Made by a program: the position numbers and the translations under genes. 64,000 nucleotides of DNA. Origin: Pseudomonas extremaustralis (lineage in GTDB: Bacteria; Pseudomonadota; Gammaproteobacteria; Pseudomonadales; Pseudomonadaceae). Shown in pieces: positions 7,620-21,396 of this stretch (position 1 is its first letter; each line of letters begins with the position of its first letter). The stretch is from positions 310,001 through 374,000 of the forward strand of contig NZ_LT629689.1 in assembly GCF_900102035.1 (NCBI RefSeq), in the 5' to 3' direction. A model generated the notes under the pieces. The model was not told the origin of the DNA. It saw only the letters and a list, made by a program, of their open reading frames with translations, and searched no databases.

Positions 7620-10600
7620 ATGATGGACGCCTTCGAACTTCCCCGTACCCTGGTCCAGTCCCTTCAACGTCGCGCCGCGCAGACGCCCGACCAGGTGGCC
7701 CTGCGCTTCCTCGCCGAGTCCGCCGAGCAGAGCGTGGTCCTCACTTACCGCGACCTGGACCTGCGCGCCCGCACCCTTGCCGCCGCCTTGCAGGCGCGGG
7801 CCGCGTTGGGTGACCGCGCGGTGCTGTTGTTCCCCAGTGGCCCGGATTACGTCGCCGCGTTCTTTGGGTGCCTGTACGCCGGAATCATCGCGGTGCCGGC
7901 CTACCCGCCGGAGTCCACGCGACGTCATCATCAGGCGCGCCTGCTGTCGATCATCAGCGATGCCGAGCCGTGCCTGCTGCTGACTGTCGCCAGTCTGGGC
8001 GACGACCTGGCGCAACTCGACAACGCGCCGCCGGTACTGAGCGTCGACACCCTCGATGCACACATCGCGAACGCTTGGATCGCGCCCGACCTGCAACCCG
8101 ACGACATCGCCTTCCTGCAATACACCTCCGGCTCCACCGCGCTGCCCAAGGGCGTGCAAGTCAGCCACGGCAACCTGGTGGCCAATGAAGTGCTGATCCG
8201 ACGCGGCTTCGGCATCGACCTGAACCCCGACGATGTGATCGTCAGCTGGCTGCCGCTGTACCACGACATGGGCCTGATCGGCGGCCTGTTGCAACCGATC
8301 TTCAGCGGCGTGCCGTGCGTGTTGATGTCGCCGGCGTACTTCCTGGGGCGGCCGTTGCGCTGGCTGGAAGCGCTCAGCGAATACGGCGGCACCATCAGCG
8401 GCGGGCCGGATTTCGCCTACCGCCTGTGCAGCGAGCGGGTCAGTGACTCGGCGCTGGAGCGCTTGGACTTGAGCCGGTGGCGCGTGGCCTATTCCGGCTC
8501 CGAGCCGATCCGCCTCGACACCCTGGAACGCTTCGCCGAGAAGTTCGCCCCCTGCGGTTTCACCCCAAGCAACTTCTTCGCCTCCTATGGGCTGGCCGAG
8601 GCCACGCTGTTTGTCGCCGGCGGCCGCCGGGGTCACGGCATCCCGGCGCTGCGTGTGGACGCCCAGGCCCTGGTCGCCAACCGCGCCGAGCCTGGGCAGG
8701 GGCCTGCGATCATGAGCTGTGGCACCCACCAGCCGGACCATGCGGTATTGATCGCCGACCCCCAAACGTTGTGCGAACTGGCCGATAACTGCGTCGGCGA
8801 ACTCTGGGCCAGCGGGCCGAGCATCGCCCACGGCTACTGGCGCAACCCGGAAGCCACGGCGAGTGCTTTCGTGCAGCATGCCGGTCGTACCTGGCTGCGC
8901 ACCGGCGATCTGGGCTTTATCCGCGACGGCGAGGTGTACATCACCGGGCGTCTGAAAGACCTGCTGATCGTGCGCGGCCACAACCTCTATCCCCAGGACA
9001 TCGAGCAGACCATCGAGCGCGAAGTGGAGGTGGTGCGCAAGGGCCGGGTCGCTGCCTTCGCGGTGAATGACCAGGGCCAGGAAGGCATTGGCATCGCGGC
9101 GGAAATCAGCCGCAGCGTGCAGAAGATTCTGCCGTCCGAAGCGCTGATCAAGGCGATCCGCCAGGCCGTGGCCGAGGCGTACCAGGAGGCGCCGAGCGTG
9201 GTGGTGCTGCTCAATCCGGGGGCACTGCCCAAGACCTCCAGCGGCAAGGTGCAGCGTGGGGCATGCGCGATTCGCCAGGCCGATGGCAGCCTCGACAGTT
9301 ACGCGCAATTCCCCGATCTGCACGCATCGGCGAGCGAGGCCGGCTTAGTGTCTGAACTGCAACAGCGGATCGCCGCGATCTGGTGCGAGCAGTTGCAGGT
9401 CGCCACGGTCGCTGCCGACGACCACTTCTTCCTGCTGGGCGGCAACTCCATCAGCGCCACCCAAGTGGTCGCACGCCTGCGCGAAAGCCTGGGCCTGGAG
9501 CTGAACCTGCGTCTGCTGTTCGAGGCGCCGACCCTGGAAGGCTTTGCCGCGAGCGTCGCGCAATGGCAGAGGGACGGCGGCGTCGCCCAAGGTGCGATCC
9601 ACAGCGTGTCGCGCTACGAAGACCTGCCCCAATCCCTGGCCCAGAACCGCCTGTGGATCACCTGGCAACTGGACCCGCACAGCAGCGCCTACACGATTCC
9701 CGGCGCGTTGCGCTTGCGCGGCGAGCTGGACGAAGACGCGGTGCGTGCCAGCTTCCAGCACCTGATCCAGCGCCACGACGCCCTGCGCACACGCTTCTAC
9801 GAACGTGATGGCCGGGCCTTCCAGCGCGTGGAGGCGAGCGTCGAGTTCGACCTGCACGTGATCGATCTCAGCGACCTGCCGACGGCCGAGCGCGAAGCCC
9901 GCGCGCAGCAGATCCGCGACGACGCAGCGCGCACCCGGTTCGACCTGGAAAACGGTCCGCTGCTATGGGTCACCCTCGTGCGTCTCGACGATGACGATCA
10001 CCAGTTGCTGGTGACGCTGCACCACATCATCGCCGACGGCTGGTCGCTGACGCTGTTGATCGACGAGTTCTCGCGCCTGTACGCCGCCGCCGTCCAGGGC
10101 CAGACCCTGGCGCTGCCGCCGCTGGTCTTGCAGTACGCCGACTACGCCAACTGGCAACGCCAATGGCTGGCCGAAGGCGAAGGTGAGCGCCAACTGGCGT
10201 ACTGGAAAACCCAACTGGGCGATGAGCATCCGCCCTTGAGCCTGGCCACCGACCACCCGCGTTCGGCGCAGCAGCGCCATAGCGCGTCGCGCCATACGGT
10301 GCGCCTGGACGCCGGTCTCAGCGCAGCGCTTCGCCAGACCGCCCAGGCCCATGAGGCCACCACGTTCATGCTGTTGCTGGCAGCCTTCCAGACCTTGCTC
10401 TATCGCTACAGCGGCCAGCGCGATATCCGCATCGGCGTGCCCAACGCCAACCGCCCGCGCCAGGAAACCCATGGGCTGGTCGGCTTCTTTATCAACACCC
10501 AGGTACTGCGTGCCGAACTGGATGGGCGCCTGCCATTCAACCAATTGCTGGCGGCGACACGCCAGGCCGCATTGGGCGCCCAGGCTCATCAGGACTTGCC

Positions 10601-13600
10601 TTTCGAACAGCTGCTGGAAGCCTTCCCTCACGCCCGTGAACAAGGCCTGTTCCAGGTCATGTTTAACCACCAGCAACGCGATCTCGGTGCCTTGCGCCGC
10701 CTGCCCGGCCTGCTCGCCGATGAGCTGGCGTGGCACAGCCGCGAAGCCAAGTTCGACCTGCAACTGCACAGCGAAGAAGACCGCAACGGGCGCCTGAGCC
10801 TGTCGTTCGACTATGCCGACGAACTGTTCGACGGCGCGACGGTACAGCGTCTGGCCGAGCACTTCGTCACCCTGTTGCACGCGGTGTGCGCGCAACCGCA
10901 AGGTGCCCTCGACGACCTGCAACTGATGCAGCACGACGAACAACAAGCGTGGACCCACGCGCCGTGCGCGCCCGCCCGGCAGTGGCTGCCGGAGTTGCTC
11001 AACCAACAGACCTCGGAGCGCACCGCGCTGCTCTGGGAGGGCGGTAGCCTGACCTTCGCCCAACTGCACACCCAGGCCAACCGCCTGGCCCATTACCTGC
11101 GCGACAAAGGCGTCGGCCCGGACGTGTGCGTGGCCATCGCCGCCGAGCGTTCGCCGCAACTGCTGATCGGCCTGCTGGCGATCATCAAGGCCGGAGGCGC
11201 CTATGTGCCGCTGGACCCGGATTACCCCGCCGAGCGCCTGGCCTACATGCTCAAGGACAGTGGCGTGCACCTGCTGCTGACCCAGACCGCGCTGCTCGAC
11301 CGCGTACCGAGCGCCGACGGCGTGGGCGTGATCGCCATGGACAGCCTGCACCTGGACAGCTGGCCGACCCAGCCGCCGGGTCTGCACCTGGAGGGCGATA
11401 ACCTCGCCTATGTGATCTACACCTCCGGCTCCACCGGCCAGCCCAAGGGTGTGGGCAATACCCACGCGGCCCTGGCCGAGCGCTTGCAGTGGATGCAGGC
11501 CACTTATCGACTCAACGACACCGATGTGCTGATGCAAAAGGCGCCGATCAGTTTCGACGTGTCAGTGTGGGAGTGCTTCTGGCCGTTGATCAGCGGTTGC
11601 CGCCTGGTGCTGGCCGGCCCTGGCGAACATCGCGATCCGCAGCGCATCGCGCAGTTGGTGCAGACCCATGGCGTGACCACCCTGCACTTTGTGCCGCCGC
11701 TGTTGCAGCTGTTTATCGACGAACCGCTGGCGGCCGAATGCACCAGCCTGCGACGCCTGTTCTGTGGCGGCGAAGCCTTGCCCACTGAGCTGCGCAACCG
11801 CGTGTTGGCGCAGTTGCCGGCGGTGCAATTGCACAACCGCTATGGCCCGACCGAGACTGCGATCAACGTCACCCACTGGCATTGCAGCACTTCGGATGGC
11901 GAGCGTTCGCCGATTGGCCGACCCCTGGGCAATGTGATCTGCCGCGTGCTGGATGGGCAACTCAATCCAGTGCCGCTCGGTGTGCCGGGTGAACTGTGCA
12001 TCGGCGGCATCGGCCTGGCGCGGGGTTATCTCGGCCGTGCCGGGTTGACCGCCGAACGTTTTGTCGCCGACCCCCTGGGCGAGCCGGGCGCGCGCCTATA
12101 TCGCAGCGGCGACCGCGCGCGCTGGAGCGCCGATGGCGTGCTGGAGTACCTCGGGCGCCTCGATCAGCAGGTCAAGCTGCGTGGTTTTCGCGTCGAGCCA
12201 GAAGAAATCGAGGCCCGTATGCTGGCCCTGGACGGTGTTGCCCAGGCCGTGGTGCTAGTGCGCGATGGGCAGTTGATCGGCTACTACACCGGCCATGCCG
12301 CGCTGGATGAGCAGGCGATGAAAACCGCCCTGGCCGCCGCGTTGCCGGAATACATGGTGCCCGCATGCTTGATGCGCCTGGACGCCATGCCCCTGAGCCC
12401 CAGCGGCAAACTGGACCGTCGCGCCTTACCGGAACCGGTGTGGCAGACCCGCGCACACGTGGAACCGCAAACACCCTTGCAGCAACACATCGCCGCGATC
12501 TGGCGCGAAGTCCTCGGCCTGTCCCGCATCGGCCTGCACGATGACTTTTTCGCCCTCGGCGGTCACTCCCTGCTGGCCACGCAAATCATCTCCCGCACCC
12601 GCCAGGCCTGCGATGTCGAGCTGCCGCTGCGTACCTTGTTCGACGCCAGTGAGCTGGGCGCGTTCGCCGAGCAAGTGCGGCTGATCCAGGCGGCCGGGCA
12701 ACGCAACCAACAGACGGCCATTGCCAAGGTCGACCGCCGCCAGAAGGTGCCGCTGTCCTATTCCCAGCAGCGCATGTGGTTCCTGTGGCAGATGGAACCG
12801 GACAGCCCGGCCTACAACGTCGGCGGCATGGCGCGCCTGCACGGCGTACTGGATGTGGGGCGTTTCGAGGCGGCATTGCAGGCCCTGATCATGCGCCACG
12901 AAACCCTGCGCACCACGTTCCCCAGCATCGACGGCGTGGCCTGGCAGCAGGTCTCGCCACAGACCCACCTGCGCATGGGCTGGCAGGATTTCTCCGCGCT
13001 CGACGAAACCGCACGCCAGCAGCGCCTGCAGCAACTGGCCGATGTCGAGGCCCACACGCCGTTCAACCTGGAAACCGGGCCATTGCTGCGCGCGAGCCTG
13101 ATCAAGGCCGGCGAGCAGGAACACTACCTGGTGCTGACCCTGCACCATATCGTCACCGAAGGCTGGGCCATGGACATCTTTGCCCGTGAACTCAGCGCCC
13201 TGTACGAAGCCTTTATCGACGAGCGCGACTCGCCGCTGGCGCCGTTGCCGGTGCAGTACCTCGACTACAGCGTGTGGCAACGCCAGTGGCTGGAAGGCGG
13301 TGAACGCCAGCGCCAACTGGATTACTGGACTGCGCAACTGGGCAACGAACATCCACTGCTGGAACTGCCCGCCGACCGCCCACGCCCGCCCGTGCAAAGC
13401 CACCGGGGCGAGTTGTACCGTTTTGACCTCAGTGATGAACTGGCCGCGCGCGTCCGGGCGTTCAATGCCGAACGTGGCCTCACGTTGTTCATGACCATGA
13501 CCGCCACCCTGGCCGTGTTGCTCTATCGCTACAGTGGCCAGACCGACTTGCGTATCGGCGCGCCGGTAGCCAACCGGATCCGCCCGGAAAGCGAAGGGCT

Positions 13601-16600
13601 GATCGGCGCGTTCCTCAACACCCAGGTGCTGCGTTGCCAACTCAACGGCCAGATGAAGGTCGGCGAGTTGTTCGATCAGGTGCGCCACACTGTGATCGAG
13701 GGCCAGTCCCACCAGGACCTGCCGTTCGATCATCTGGTCGAAGCCCTGCAACCGCCGCGCAGTGCCGCGTACAACCCGCTGTTCCAAGTGATGTGCAACG
13801 TGCAGCGCTGGGAATTCCAGCAGCGCCGCCCACTGGCTGGCATGAGCGTGGAATACCTGGCCAACGATGCCCGCGCGACCAAGTTCGACCTCAACCTGGA
13901 AGTCACCGACCTCGACCATCGCCTGGGCTGTTGCCTGACCTACAGCACCGACCTGTTCGACGAACCGCGCATCGCACGCATGGCCGAGCATTGGCGCAAC
14001 CTGCTCGAAGGGTTGATCGGCAGTCCCGAACAGCCCCTCAGTGAGCTGCCGTTGCTTAGCGCCGTCGAACAGCGGGCGTTGCAGGACAGCCTGGGTGTGG
14101 AGGCCGGCGAGCATCGCCTCGACCAGTGCATCCATACGCTGTTCAGCCGGCAGGCGATCGAGCATGCCGAGGCGCCCGCGTTGACCTTTGCAGGGGTGAC
14201 CCTCACTTACGCCGAACTGGACGCTCGCGCCAATCGCCTGGCCTGGATGCTGCGCGAGCGTGGTGTCGGCCCGCAGGTGCGTGTCGGCCTGGCGCTGCCG
14301 CGTTCCCTGGAAATGGTCATCGGCCTGCTGGCGATCCTCAAGGCCGGCGGCGCCTATGTGCCGCTGGACCCGGAATACCCGCTGGAGCGCCTGCATTACA
14401 TGATCGAAGACAGTGGCATCGGCCTGCTGCTCAGTGACGCGGCGATGTTCGAAGCCCTCGGCCCATTGCCGGCGACGGTAGCGTGCTGGTGCCTGGAAGA
14501 TGATTTGCCGGTGCTCGGCCATTACCCCACGCACGAACTGCCATTCGTCAGCCTGGCGCAGCATCAGGCGTACTTGATCTACACCTCTGGCTCCACCGGT
14601 AAACCCAAAGGCGTGGTGGTGTCCCATGGTGAAATCGCCATGCATTGCCAGGCGGTGATCCGGCGCTTCGGCATGCGTGCCGATGACTGCGAGCTGCATT
14701 TCTATTCGATCAACTTCGACGCCGCCACCGAGCGCTTGCTGGTGCCATTGCTCAGTGGTGCGCAGGTGGTATTGCGTGCCCAGGGCCAGTGGGATGCAGA
14801 AGAAATCTGCGCGCTGATTCGCCGCCATCGCGTCACGGTCCTGGGGTTCACCCCCAGCTATGGCAGCCAGTTGGCGCAATGGCTGGCGACCCAGCAGCAG
14901 ACCCTGCCGGTGCGCATGTGCATCACCGGTGGCGAAGCGCTGACCGGCGAGCACTTGCAGCGCATCCGCGCGGCGTTTCAGCCGGCGCTGTTTTTCAATG
15001 CCTACGGCCCGACCGAAACCGTGGTGATGCCGCTGGCGAGCCTGGCGCCGCAGCAGTTGGAGGAGGGCGCGGGCAGCGTACCGATCGGCCACATTGTCGG
15101 TGAGCGCGTGGCTTATATTCTCGACGCCGACCTGGCCCTGGTGCCACAAGGCGCGACCGGCGAGTTGTACGTCGGCGGAGCGGGGCTGGCCCAGGGTTAC
15201 CACGAACGTCCGGGCATGACCGCCGAGCGTTTCGTCGCTGACCCGTTCGCCGCCCAGGGCGGTCGCTTGTACCGCACCGGCGACCTGGTGCGTCAACGCG
15301 CCGATGGTTTGGTGGAGTACCTGGGACGCATCGACCACCAAGTGAAGATTCGCGGTTTCCGCATCGAGTTGGGCGAGATCGAAACCCGCCTGCTGGAACA
15401 CCCTGCGGTGCGCGAAGCGGTGGTGCTGGCCCTGGATTCACCGAGTGGCAAGCAACTGGTGGCGTACCTGGTCAGCGATGCCGAGCACGGCACCTTGCGC
15501 GAAGCACTCAAGGCCCATCTCAAGGCGCAGTTGCCCGACTACATGGTGCCCGCGCACCTGATCGTGCTGGACAGCATGCCGCTGACCGCCAACGGCAAAC
15601 TCGACCGCCGCGCCTTGCCGTCACCGGACCCCGAAGCCAATCGCCAGGCGTATGTGGCTCCTCGCAATGGGCTGGAAAGCACATTGGCGGCGATCTGGTG
15701 CGCGGTGTTGAACGTGCCGCAAGTCGGCGTCGACGATAACTTCTTTGAACTGGGCGGCGACTCGATCCTGTCGATCCAAGTGGTCAGCCGCGCGCGGCAG
15801 GCCGGGATTCACTTCAGCCCCCGCGACCTGTTCCAGCACCAGACCGTGCAGACCCTGGCCGCCATGGCCACGCACACCGAGCAGATCACGGCTGAGCAGG
15901 GCGTGCTCACCGGCACTTCGGGCCTTACACCGATCCAGCAGTGGTTCTTCGACACAGACATTCCGAACCGTCAGCACTGGAACCAGGCCTTGCTGCTCAA
16001 GCCGCTGCAACTGCTGGAACCCCATCGCCTGGAGCAAGCGCTGCTGGCGGTGCTGGCACACCACGACGCCCTGCGCCTGAGCTTCACCCAGCGCGATGCC
16101 CGCTGGCACGCCGAACACATGGCCGTGCCCGAGGGCGGCCTGCTGATGCAGGCACATGTGCAAGAGATGCAACAGTGCGCCGCGCTGTTCACCGACACCC
16201 AGCGCAGCCTCGACCTGCAACACGGCCCGCTGTTGCGCGCGCTGTTGGTGGACGGCCCCCAGGGCCAGCAACGTCTGCTGATCGCGATCCATCACCTGGT
16301 GGTGGACGGCGTGTCGTGGCGGGTGTTGCTGGAAGACCTGCAAAACGTCTACCGCCAACTCAGCGACGGCCAGCCTGTCAGCCTGCCGGCCAAGACCCGT
16401 GCCCTGCGGGATTGGGCTGCACGTTTGCAGACGTATGCCGGCAGCGAATCCCTGCGTGAAGAATTGCACCTCTGGCAGCAGCAGTTGGCCGGTCCCGCCG
16501 TGCCATTGCCGGTGGACCGTCCACAGGGCACGCAGCGCCACCGCGACGCCGACACCGTCAGCGTGCGCCTGGATGCCGAGCGCACCCGCCAGTTGCTGCA

Positions 16601-19600
16601 GCAGGCGCCGAGCGCCTACCGCACCCAGGTTAACGACCTGCTGCTGACGGCCCTGGCCCGTGTGCTGTGCCGCTGGAGCGGGCACGCCTCGGCGCTGATC
16701 CAGCTGGAAGGCCATGGCCGCGAGCCCCTGTTCGATGACATCGACCTGACTCGCAGCGTCGGCTGGTTCACCAGCGCTTATCCGTTGCGCCTGACCCCGC
16801 AGGTCGGGCAGGGCGACTCGATCAAGGCGATCAAGGAGCAACTGCGCGGCGTGCCGCACAAGGGCCTGGGCTACGGCGTACTGCGTTACCTCGCGGACGA
16901 TGGGTGCCGGCAGGCCATGGCCGCGCTGCCGATGGCCGAGATCACCTTCAACTACCTCGGCCAGTTCGACCAGAGCTTCGCTGCCGAGGCGCTGTTCCAC
17001 CCGCTGGACGAATCGGCCGGCCTGGCCCATGACCCGGACGCGCCGCTGCCCAATGAACTGAGCGTGGACAGCCAGGTGTACGGCGGTGAACTGCTGCTGC
17101 GCTGGACCTTCAGCCGCGAACGTCACGACCCGCAGACCATCCAGGCGCTGGCCGATGCGTACCGGGCCGAACTGCACAGCCTGATCGCCCATTGCCTCAC
17201 CCCCGATGCCGGCGGCCTCACACCGTCCGACTTCCCCCTGGCGCGCCTGACCCAGTCGCAACTGGATGCCCTGCCGGTACCGGCCAGTGCCATCGAAGAC
17301 GTGTACCCGCTGACCCCGATGCAGGAAGGCCTGCTGCTGCACACCCTGCTCGAACCCGGCACCGGCCTCTACTACATGCAGGACCGCTACCGCATCGACA
17401 GCGCCCTGGACCCCGCGCGTTTCGCCCAGGCCTGGCACGCGGTGGTCGCCCGCCACGAAGCCTTGCGCGCCTCGTTCTGCTGGAACGTCGGCGAAGACAT
17501 GCTGCAAGTGATCCACACACCCGGCGGCACGCCAATCGAATACCTGGACTGGAGCGCCGACCCTGAGGCCGAACACGAGCCATGTCTGCAAGCCCTGCTC
17601 AAGCAAGAGCGCGAGGCCGGTTTCGATCTGCTCAACCAGGCGCCGTTCCACCTGCGCCTGATCCGTGTCGACCAGGCGCGCTACTGGTTCATGATGAGCA
17701 ACCACCACATCCTCATCGATGCCTGGTGCCGTTCGCTGCTGATGAATGACTTCTTCGAGATCTACATCGCCCTCGGCGAAGGCCGCGCCGCGCAACTGGC
17801 CGCCGCGCCGCGCTACCGTGACTACATCGCCTGGCTGCAACGCCAGAACCTGACCGAAGCACGCCAGTGGTGGCAGCAGAACCTGCGGGGTTTCGAGCGC
17901 ACCACGCCGATCCCCAGCGACCGGCCGTTCCTGCGCGAACACGCGGGCCACAGCGGCGGCATGCTGGTGGGCGACTGCTACACGCGCCTCGATGCCGGCG
18001 ACGGTGCGCAACTGCGCGAACTGGCCCAGGCCCATCAACTCACGGTCAACACCTTCGCCCAGGCAGCCTGGGCCTTGGTACTGCGGCGCTTGAGCGGCGA
18101 GCGCGACGTGCTGTTCGGCGTCACCGTGGCGGGTCGCCCGGTGGACATGCCGCAGATGCAACGCACGGTCGGTCTGTTCATCAACAGCATTGCGCTGCGG
18201 GTGACGCTGCCCGAGGACGATCAGCGTTGCAGCGTGCGCCAGTGGTTGAACGCGTTGCTCGACAGCAATATGCAACTGCGCGAGTACGACTACCTGCCGT
18301 TGGTGACGATCCAGGAACACAGCGAACTGCCCAAGGGCCAGCCGCTGTTCGACAGCCTGTTCGTGTTCGAAAACGCCCCGGTGGACGTCGCGGTGCTGGA
18401 CCGCGCCCACAGCCTCAAGGCCACCTCGGATTCCGGCCGCACCCACACCAACTTCCCGCTGACCGCCGTGTGCTATCCGGGCGATGCGCTTGGCCTGCAT
18501 CTGTCTTACGACCAGCGTTATTTCGACGAAAGCACCGTGCAAGGCATGCTCGGCGAGTTCAAGCGCTTGCTGTTGGCGCTGATGCAGGGCTTCCATGGCG
18601 ACATGGCCGACCTGCCGCTGATCGGCGCGCAGGAGCGCGCGTTCCTGGTGGACGGCTGCAACCAGAGCGAGCACGCCTACCCGCTGGAGCGCAGTTATGT
18701 CGAGCTGTTCGAGGCGCAGGTGCAACAGCATCCACAGCGCATCGTCGCCCGTTGCCTCGATCAGCAATGGAGTTATGACGAATTGAACCGCCGCAGTAAC
18801 GGCCTGGGGCACGCGCTGATCGCTGCCGGCGTCGGCCTGGATCAGCCAGTGGCGTTACTGGCCGAGCGCAGCCTCGATCTGCTGGGCATGATCGTTGGCA
18901 GCTTCAAGGCCGGCGCCGGTTACCTGCCGCTGGACCCCGGCCTGCCACTGCCGCGCCTGAGCCGCATCATCGAGATGAGCCGTACGCCGTTGCTGGTGTG
19001 CACCGAGGCGTGCCGCGAGCAGGCCATCGCATTGCTGGACGGCGTCGACTGCCAACTGCTGGTGTGGGAGGACGTGCCGGCCCGTGGCGAAAACCCAGGC
19101 CTCTACAGCGCCCCGGACAACCTCGCCTACGTGATCTATACCTCGGGCTCCACCGGCTTGCCCAAAGGCGTGATGGTCGAACAGCGCGGCATGCTCAATA
19201 ACCAATTGAGCAAGGTGCCCTACCTGCGCCTGAGCGAGACCGATGTGATCGCCCAGACCGCTTCGCAAAGCTTCGATATTTCCGTGTGGCAGTTCCTCGC
19301 CGCGCCGTTGTTCGGCGCGCGGGTGGACATCGTGCCGAACGCCATCGCCCACGATCCGCAAGGCTTGCTGGCCCATGTACAGGCCCACGGCATCAGCGTG
19401 CTGGAAAGCGTACCGTCGCTGATCCAGGGCATGCTGGCCCAGGAGCGTATGAACCTGGACGGTTTGCGCTGGATGTTGCCGACCGGCGAGGCAATGCCGC
19501 CGGAACTGGCGCACCAGTGGTTGCAGCGCTATCCGCAGATCGGCTTGGTGAATGCCTACGGCCCGGCGGAATGTTCCGACGACGTGGCGTTCTTCCGTGT

Positions 19601-20516
19601 CGACGCGGCCTCGACCCGTGGCACTTACCTGCCGATTGGCGCGCCGACCGATAACAACCTTCTGTACCTGCTGGACGGTGCGCTGGAGCTGGTGCCCCAA
19701 GGCGCAGTGGGCGAGTTGTGCGTGGCCGGTACCGGCGTCGGTCGCGGTTACGTCGGCGATCCGCTGCGCACCGCGCCGGTGTTCGTGCCCAACCCGTTCG
19801 GTGCGCCGGGTGAGCGCTTGTACCGCACCGGCGACCTGGCCCGTCGACGTCGCGATGGCGTGCTGGAATATGTCGGACGTATCGACCATCAGGTGAAGAT
19901 TCGCGGCTACCGCATTGAACTGGGGGAAATCGAAGCGCGTCTGCATGAGCAGCCGCAGATACGCGACGCGGCCGTCGGCGTGCAGGAGGGCGTCAACGGC
20001 AAGCACCTGGTGGGTTACCTGGTGGCCGCTGATCACACCCCGCCTTCGACCGAGTCTCTGGAGCGCATCAAGCAAAGCCTGCGCGCCGAACTGCCGGACT
20101 ACATGGTGCCGCTGCACTGGCTCTGGCTCGAGCGCCTGCCGCTCAACACGAACGGCAAACTCGACCGCCAGGCCCTGCCGGCCCTGGAGATCGGCCAGTT
20201 GCACAGCCAGGACTACATGGCGCCGCGCAACCCACTGGAAACCACCCTGGCCGCGATCTGGGCCGAGGTGCTGAAAGTCGAAAGGGTAGGGGTGCAGGAC
20301 AACTTCTTCGAGTTGGGCGGGCACTCGTTGCTGGCCACGCAGATTGCCTCACGGGTGCAGAAAACCCTGCAACGGGACGTACCGCTGCGGGCCATGTTCG
20401 AGTGCAGCACGGTGGCGGAATTGGCCGCGTATATCGACGGGTTGGCGGGCAATGAGATCAGCGCAGAGAAGGTGGATCGGTTGAGTGATTTGATGGCGGA
20501 GTTGGAGGGGTTGTAA
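7620..20516 (+). CDS. pvdL: Pyoverdine chromophore peptide synthetase PvdL
   Basis: 4298 residues; order AL-T-C-A-T-C-A-T-E-C-A-T. Residues 1-560 are a fatty acyl-AMP ligase ([14 protein letters not shown]); carrier serines at about 610, 1650, 2715 and 4236. Condensation domains have HHIIADG (801), HHIVTEG (1842, Glu for the usual Asp) and HHILIDAW (3362); the epimerase has HHLVVDG (2891) after a GGDS carrier. By hand alignment to GrsA the last adenylation domain reads D-I-W-E-L-T-A-D-D, the diaminobutyrate code; the family product implies Glu and D-Tyr for the first two (A1 reads D-V-W-H-F-G-R-I-N, A2 D-A-E-G-I-G-A-V-M). No thioesterase domain, so the acylated Glu-Tyr-Dab chain must pass to the next synthetase, encoded elsewhere. 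It starts chromophore assembly with a fatty acid later removed. Confidence 0.96.
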   Translation: MMDAFELPRTLVQSLQRRAAQTPDQVALRFLAESAEQSVVLTYRDLDLRARTLAAALQARAALGDRAVLLFPSGPDYVAAFFGCLYAGIIAVPAYPPESTRRHHQARLLSIISDAEPCLLLTVASLGDDLAQLDNAPPVLSVDTLDAHIANAWIAPDLQPDDIAFLQYTSGSTALPKGVQVSHGNLVANEVLIRRGFGIDLNPDDVIVSWLPLYHDMGLIGGLLQPIFSGVPCVLMSPAYFLGRPLRWLEALSEYGGTISGGPDFAYRLCSERVSDSALERLDLSRWRVAYSGSEPIRLDTLERFAEKFAPCGFTPSNFFASYGLAEATLFVAGGRRGHGIPALRVDAQALVANRAEPGQGPAIMSCGTHQPDHAVLIADPQTLCELADNCVGELWASGPSIAHGYWRNPEATASAFVQHAGRTWLRTGDLGFIRDGEVYITGRLKDLLIVRGHNLYPQDIEQTIEREVEVVRKGRVAAFAVNDQGQEGIGIAAEISRSVQKILPSEALIKAIRQAVAEAYQEAPSVVVLLNPGALPKTSSGKVQRGACAIRQADGSLDSYAQFPDLHASASEAGLVSELQQRIAAIWCEQLQVATVAADDHFFLLGGNSISATQVVARLRESLGLELNLRLLFEAPTLEGFAASVAQWQRDGGVAQGAIHSVSRYEDLPQSLAQNRLWITWQLDPHSSAYTIPGALRLRGELDEDAVRASFQHLIQRHDALRTRFYERDGRAFQRVEASVEFDLHVIDLSDLPTAEREARAQQIRDDAARTRFDLENGPLLWVTLVRLDDDDHQLLVTLHHIIADGWSLTLLIDEFSRLYAAAVQGQTLALPPLVLQYADYANWQRQWLAEGEGERQLAYWKTQLGDEHPPLSLATDHPRSAQQRHSASRHTVRLDAGLSAALRQTAQAHEATTFMLLLAAFQTLLYRYSGQRDIRIGVPNANRPRQETHGLVGFFINTQVLRAELDGRLPFNQLLAATRQAALGAQAHQDLPFEQLLEAFPHAREQGLFQVMFNHQQRDLGALRRLPGLLADELAWHSREAKFDLQLHSEEDRNGRLSLSFDYADELFDGATVQRLAEHFVTLLHAVCAQPQGALDDLQLMQHDEQQAWTHAPCAPARQWLPELLNQQTSERTALLWEGGSLTFAQLHTQANRLAHYLRDKGVGPDVCVAIAAERSPQLLIGLLAIIKAGGAYVPLDPDYPAERLAYMLKDSGVHLLLTQTALLDRVPSADGVGVIAMDSLHLDSWPTQPPGLHLEGDNLAYVIYTSGSTGQPKGVGNTHAALAERLQWMQATYRLNDTDVLMQKAPISFDVSVWECFWPLISGCRLVLAGPGEHRDPQRIAQLVQTHGVTTLHFVPPLLQLFIDEPLAAECTSLRRLFCGGEALPTELRNRVLAQLPAVQLHNRYGPTETAINVTHWHCSTSDGERSPIGRPLGNVICRVLDGQLNPVPLGVPGELCIGGIGLARGYLGRAGLTAERFVADPLGEPGARLYRSGDRARWSADGVLEYLGRLDQQVKLRGFRVEPEEIEARMLALDGVAQAVVLVRDGQLIGYYTGHAALDEQAMKTALAAALPEYMVPACLMRLDAMPLSPSGKLDRRALPEPVWQTRAHVEPQTPLQQHIAAIWREVLGLSRIGLHDDFFALGGHSLLATQIISRTRQACDVELPLRTLFDASELGAFAEQVRLIQAAGQRNQQTAIAKVDRRQKVPLSYSQQRMWFLWQMEPDSPAYNVGGMARLHGVLDVGRFEAALQALIMRHETLRTTFPSIDGVAWQQVSPQTHLRMGWQDFSALDETARQQRLQQLADVEAHTPFNLETGPLLRASLIKAGEQEHYLVLTLHHIVTEGWAMDIFARELSALYEAFIDERDSPLAPLPVQYLDYSVWQRQWLEGGERQRQLDYWTAQLGNEHPLLELPADRPRPPVQSHRGELYRFDLSDELAARVRAFNAERGLTLFMTMTATLAVLLYRYSGQTDLRIGAPVANRIRPESEGLIGAFLNTQVLRCQLNGQMKVGELFDQVRHTVIEGQSHQDLPFDHLVEALQPPRSAAYNPLFQVMCNVQRWEFQQRRPLAGMSVEYLANDARATKFDLNLEVTDLDHRLGCCLTYSTDLFDEPRIARMAEHWRNLLEGLIGSPEQPLSELPLLSAVEQRALQDSLGVEAGEHRLDQCIHTLFSRQAIEHAEAPALTFAGVTLTYAELDARANRLAWMLRERGVGPQVRVGLALPRSLEMVIGLLAILKAGGAYVPLDPEYPLERLHYMIEDSGIGLLLSDAAMFEALGPLPATVACWCLEDDLPVLGHYPTHELPFVSLAQHQAYLIYTSGSTGKPKGVVVSHGEIAMHCQAVIRRFGMRADDCELHFYSINFDAATERLLVPLLSGAQVVLRAQGQWDAEEICALIRRHRVTVLGFTPSYGSQLAQWLATQQQTLPVRMCITGGEALTGEHLQRIRAAFQPALFFNAYGPTETVVMPLASLAPQQLEEGAGSVPIGHIVGERVAYILDADLALVPQGATGELYVGGAGLAQGYHERPGMTAERFVADPFAAQGGRLYRTGDLVRQRADGLVEYLGRIDHQVKIRGFRIELGEIETRLLEHPAVREAVVLALDSPSGKQLVAYLVSDAEHGTLREALKAHLKAQLPDYMVPAHLIVLDSMPLTANGKLDRRALPSPDPEANRQAYVAPRNGLESTLAAIWCAVLNVPQVGVDDNFFELGGDSILSIQVVSRARQAGIHFSPRDLFQHQTVQTLAAMATHTEQITAEQGVLTGTSGLTPIQQWFFDTDIPNRQHWNQALLLKPLQLLEPHRLEQALLAVLAHHDALRLSFTQRDARWHAEHMAVPEGGLLMQAHVQEMQQCAALFTDTQRSLDLQHGPLLRALLVDGPQGQQRLLIAIHHLVVDGVSWRVLLEDLQNVYRQLSDGQPVSLPAKTRALRDWAARLQTYAGSESLREELHLWQQQLAGPAVPLPVDRPQGTQRHRDADTVSVRLDAERTRQLLQQAPSAYRTQVNDLLLTALARVLCRWSGHASALIQLEGHGREPLFDDIDLTRSVGWFTSAYPLRLTPQVGQGDSIKAIKEQLRGVPHKGLGYGVLRYLADDGCRQAMAALPMAEITFNYLGQFDQSFAAEALFHPLDESAGLAHDPDAPLPNELSVDSQVYGGELLLRWTFSRERHDPQTIQALADAYRAELHSLIAHCLTPDAGGLTPSDFPLARLTQSQLDALPVPASAIEDVYPLTPMQEGLLLHTLLEPGTGLYYMQDRYRIDSALDPARFAQAWHAVVARHEALRASFCWNVGEDMLQVIHTPGGTPIEYLDWSADPEAEHEPCLQALLKQEREAGFDLLNQAPFHLRLIRVDQARYWFMMSNHHILIDAWCRSLLMNDFFEIYIALGEGRAAQLAAAPRYRDYIAWLQRQNLTEARQWWQQNLRGFERTTPIPSDRPFLREHAGHSGGMLVGDCYTRLDAGDGAQLRELAQAHQLTVNTFAQAAWALVLRRLSGERDVLFGVTVAGRPVDMPQMQRTVGLFINSIALRVTLPEDDQRCSVRQWLNALLDSNMQLREYDYLPLVTIQEHSELPKGQPLFDSLFVFENAPVDVAVLDRAHSLKATSDSGRTHTNFPLTAVCYPGDALGLHLSYDQRYFDESTVQGMLGEFKRLLLALMQGFHGDMADLPLIGAQERAFLVDGCNQSEHAYPLERSYVELFEAQVQQHPQRIVARCLDQQWSYDELNRRSNGLGHALIAAGVGLDQPVALLAERSLDLLGMIVGSFKAGAGYLPLDPGLPLPRLSRIIEMSRTPLLVCTEACREQAIALLDGVDCQLLVWEDVPARGENPGLYSAPDNLAYVIYTSGSTGLPKGVMVEQRGMLNNQLSKVPYLRLSETDVIAQTASQSFDISVWQFLAAPLFGARVDIVPNAIAHDPQGLLAHVQAHGISVLESVPSLIQGMLAQERMNLDGLRWMLPTGEAMPPELAHQWLQRYPQIGLVNAYGPAECSDDVAFFRVDAASTRGTYLPIGAPTDNNLLYLLDGALELVPQGAVGELCVAGTGVGRGYVGDPLRTAPVFVPNPFGAPGERLYRTGDLARRRRDGVLEYVGRIDHQVKIRGYRIELGEIEARLHEQPQIRDAAVGVQEGVNGKHLVGYLVAADHTPPSTESLERIKQSLRAELPDYMVPLHWLWLERLPLNTNGKLDRQALPALEIGQLHSQDYMAPRNPLETTLAAIWAEVLKVERVGVQDNFFELGGHSLLATQIASRVQKTLQRDVPLRAMFECSTVAELAAYIDGLAGNEISAEKVDRLSDLMAELEGL

Positions 20517-20549
20517 TGTCCACTGTCTTTTAGGGCCTCATCGGGGGGT

Positions 20550-20605
20550 AAGCCCCCTCCCACCTATTGAACGGTGACTCCATTCAATAGTGTGGGAGGG
20601 GGCTT
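20550..20605. terminator. Convergent hairpin between pvdL and dsbG
   Basis: AAGCCCCCTCCCACCTATTG at 20550-20569 pairs with CAATAGTGTGGGAGGGGGCT at 20585-20604, with one mismatch in the stem. It ends pvdL on one strand and dsbG on the other. There is no long T tract, and the arms (GTGGGAGGGGGCTTGC) look like the second REP class in this genome, so it may be a REP pair doing a terminator's job. Confidence 0.6.
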
Positions 20606-20634
20606 GCTCCCGATGGCGTCTGGCCCGGCGCCGC

Positions 20635-21396
20635 TTACTTCGGCCCCATGATCTTCACCAACTTATCCGGCGACGGCGCCCCTTGCTGTTGCTGCAAGCC
20701 GCCCTTGTCATCCAGATAGAAAATCGCCGGCGTGGCCGATAGCTCCAGCTCTTCCATCAACTTCATGTTCGCCTCGAGCTTGGCCTCGATGTCCGCCGGG
20801 ATCTTGTCCAGCGCCTTCAATTTGCTGCCTTTGCCGGCGCCTTCGTGTTCTTCCAGGGCTTTTTGCGGGTCTTTGGCGGCGAGCAGGGCGGCCGACTTGC
20901 CGGGGCTGTCTTCGCGGATGATGCCGACCATGATGTGGCGCAACTGCACCTTGCCGGCTTTTACCCACGGGCGGGCCTGTTCCCAGAACATGTTGCAGTA
21001 CGGGCAGTTGGGGTCGCTGAACAGGTAGACGGTACGCGGTGCGTTTTTGTCGCCGTCCTGGATCCAGCTGCTCTTTTCCATCTTGGCCCAGATCTCCTTG
21101 GCCATTGGCGCGTACACCAATTTTTCCAGGGGCGCATTGCTCAGGTCGTTGCCTTGGGCGTCGTACAGGTTGCCGGCGATCACGCTCTTGCCATCGGCGG
21201 TCAGGTACAGCGCCATGCCGCGGTTCTGGTATTGCGCGGCGTAGCCGGTGAGGCCGCTGGGGGCGTCGAATTTGCCGATGATCTTGGCGCCCTTGGCTTC
21301 GATCTGTTTGATCGGCGCCGGCCAGTCTTCGGCCTGGGCCAGGGTGGCCGCCAATGTGAGCGGCAGCAGGGTCAGCAGGTGGCGGAGGCGGGGCAT
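20635..21396 (-). CDS. dsbG: Periplasmic disulfide isomerase DsbG
   Basis: 253 residues with a signal peptide cut after AQA near residue 22. The N-terminal dimerisation domain (about 25-110) is followed by a thioredoxin domain with active site CPYC (SDPNCPYCNMF) near residue 132 and the cis-Pro loop in LSATPAIF. This matches the DsbC/DsbG class that repairs or protects thiols in the periplasm. Its start lies inside the end of the upstream TlpA-type gene (25-base overlap), so the three redox genes form one operon from the promoter near 24000. DsbC is the alternative, but length and CPYC favour DsbG. Confidence 0.88.
   Translation of the reverse strand: MPRLRHLLTLLPLTLAATLAQAEDWPAPIKQIEAKGAKIIGKFDAPSGLTGYAAQYQNRGMALYLTADGKSVIAGNLYDAQGNDLSNAPLEKLVYAPMAKEIWAKMEKSSWIQDGDKNAPRTVYLFSDPNCPYCNMFWEQARPWVKAGKVQLRHIMVGIIREDSPGKSAALLAAKDPQKALEEHEGAGKGSKLKALDKIPADIEAKLEANMKLMEELELSATPAIFYLDDKGGLQQQQGAPSPDKLVKIMGPK

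Noticed and set aside
12426..18812. Two very long open frames (991 and 1063 codons) on the strand opposite pvdL, and a third at 7605-9323
   Set aside because: Their sequences are rich in His, Gln, Gly, Arg and Val repeats without any domain, as expected for the complement of GC-rich synthetase DNA; pvdL on the other strand has full domain order.
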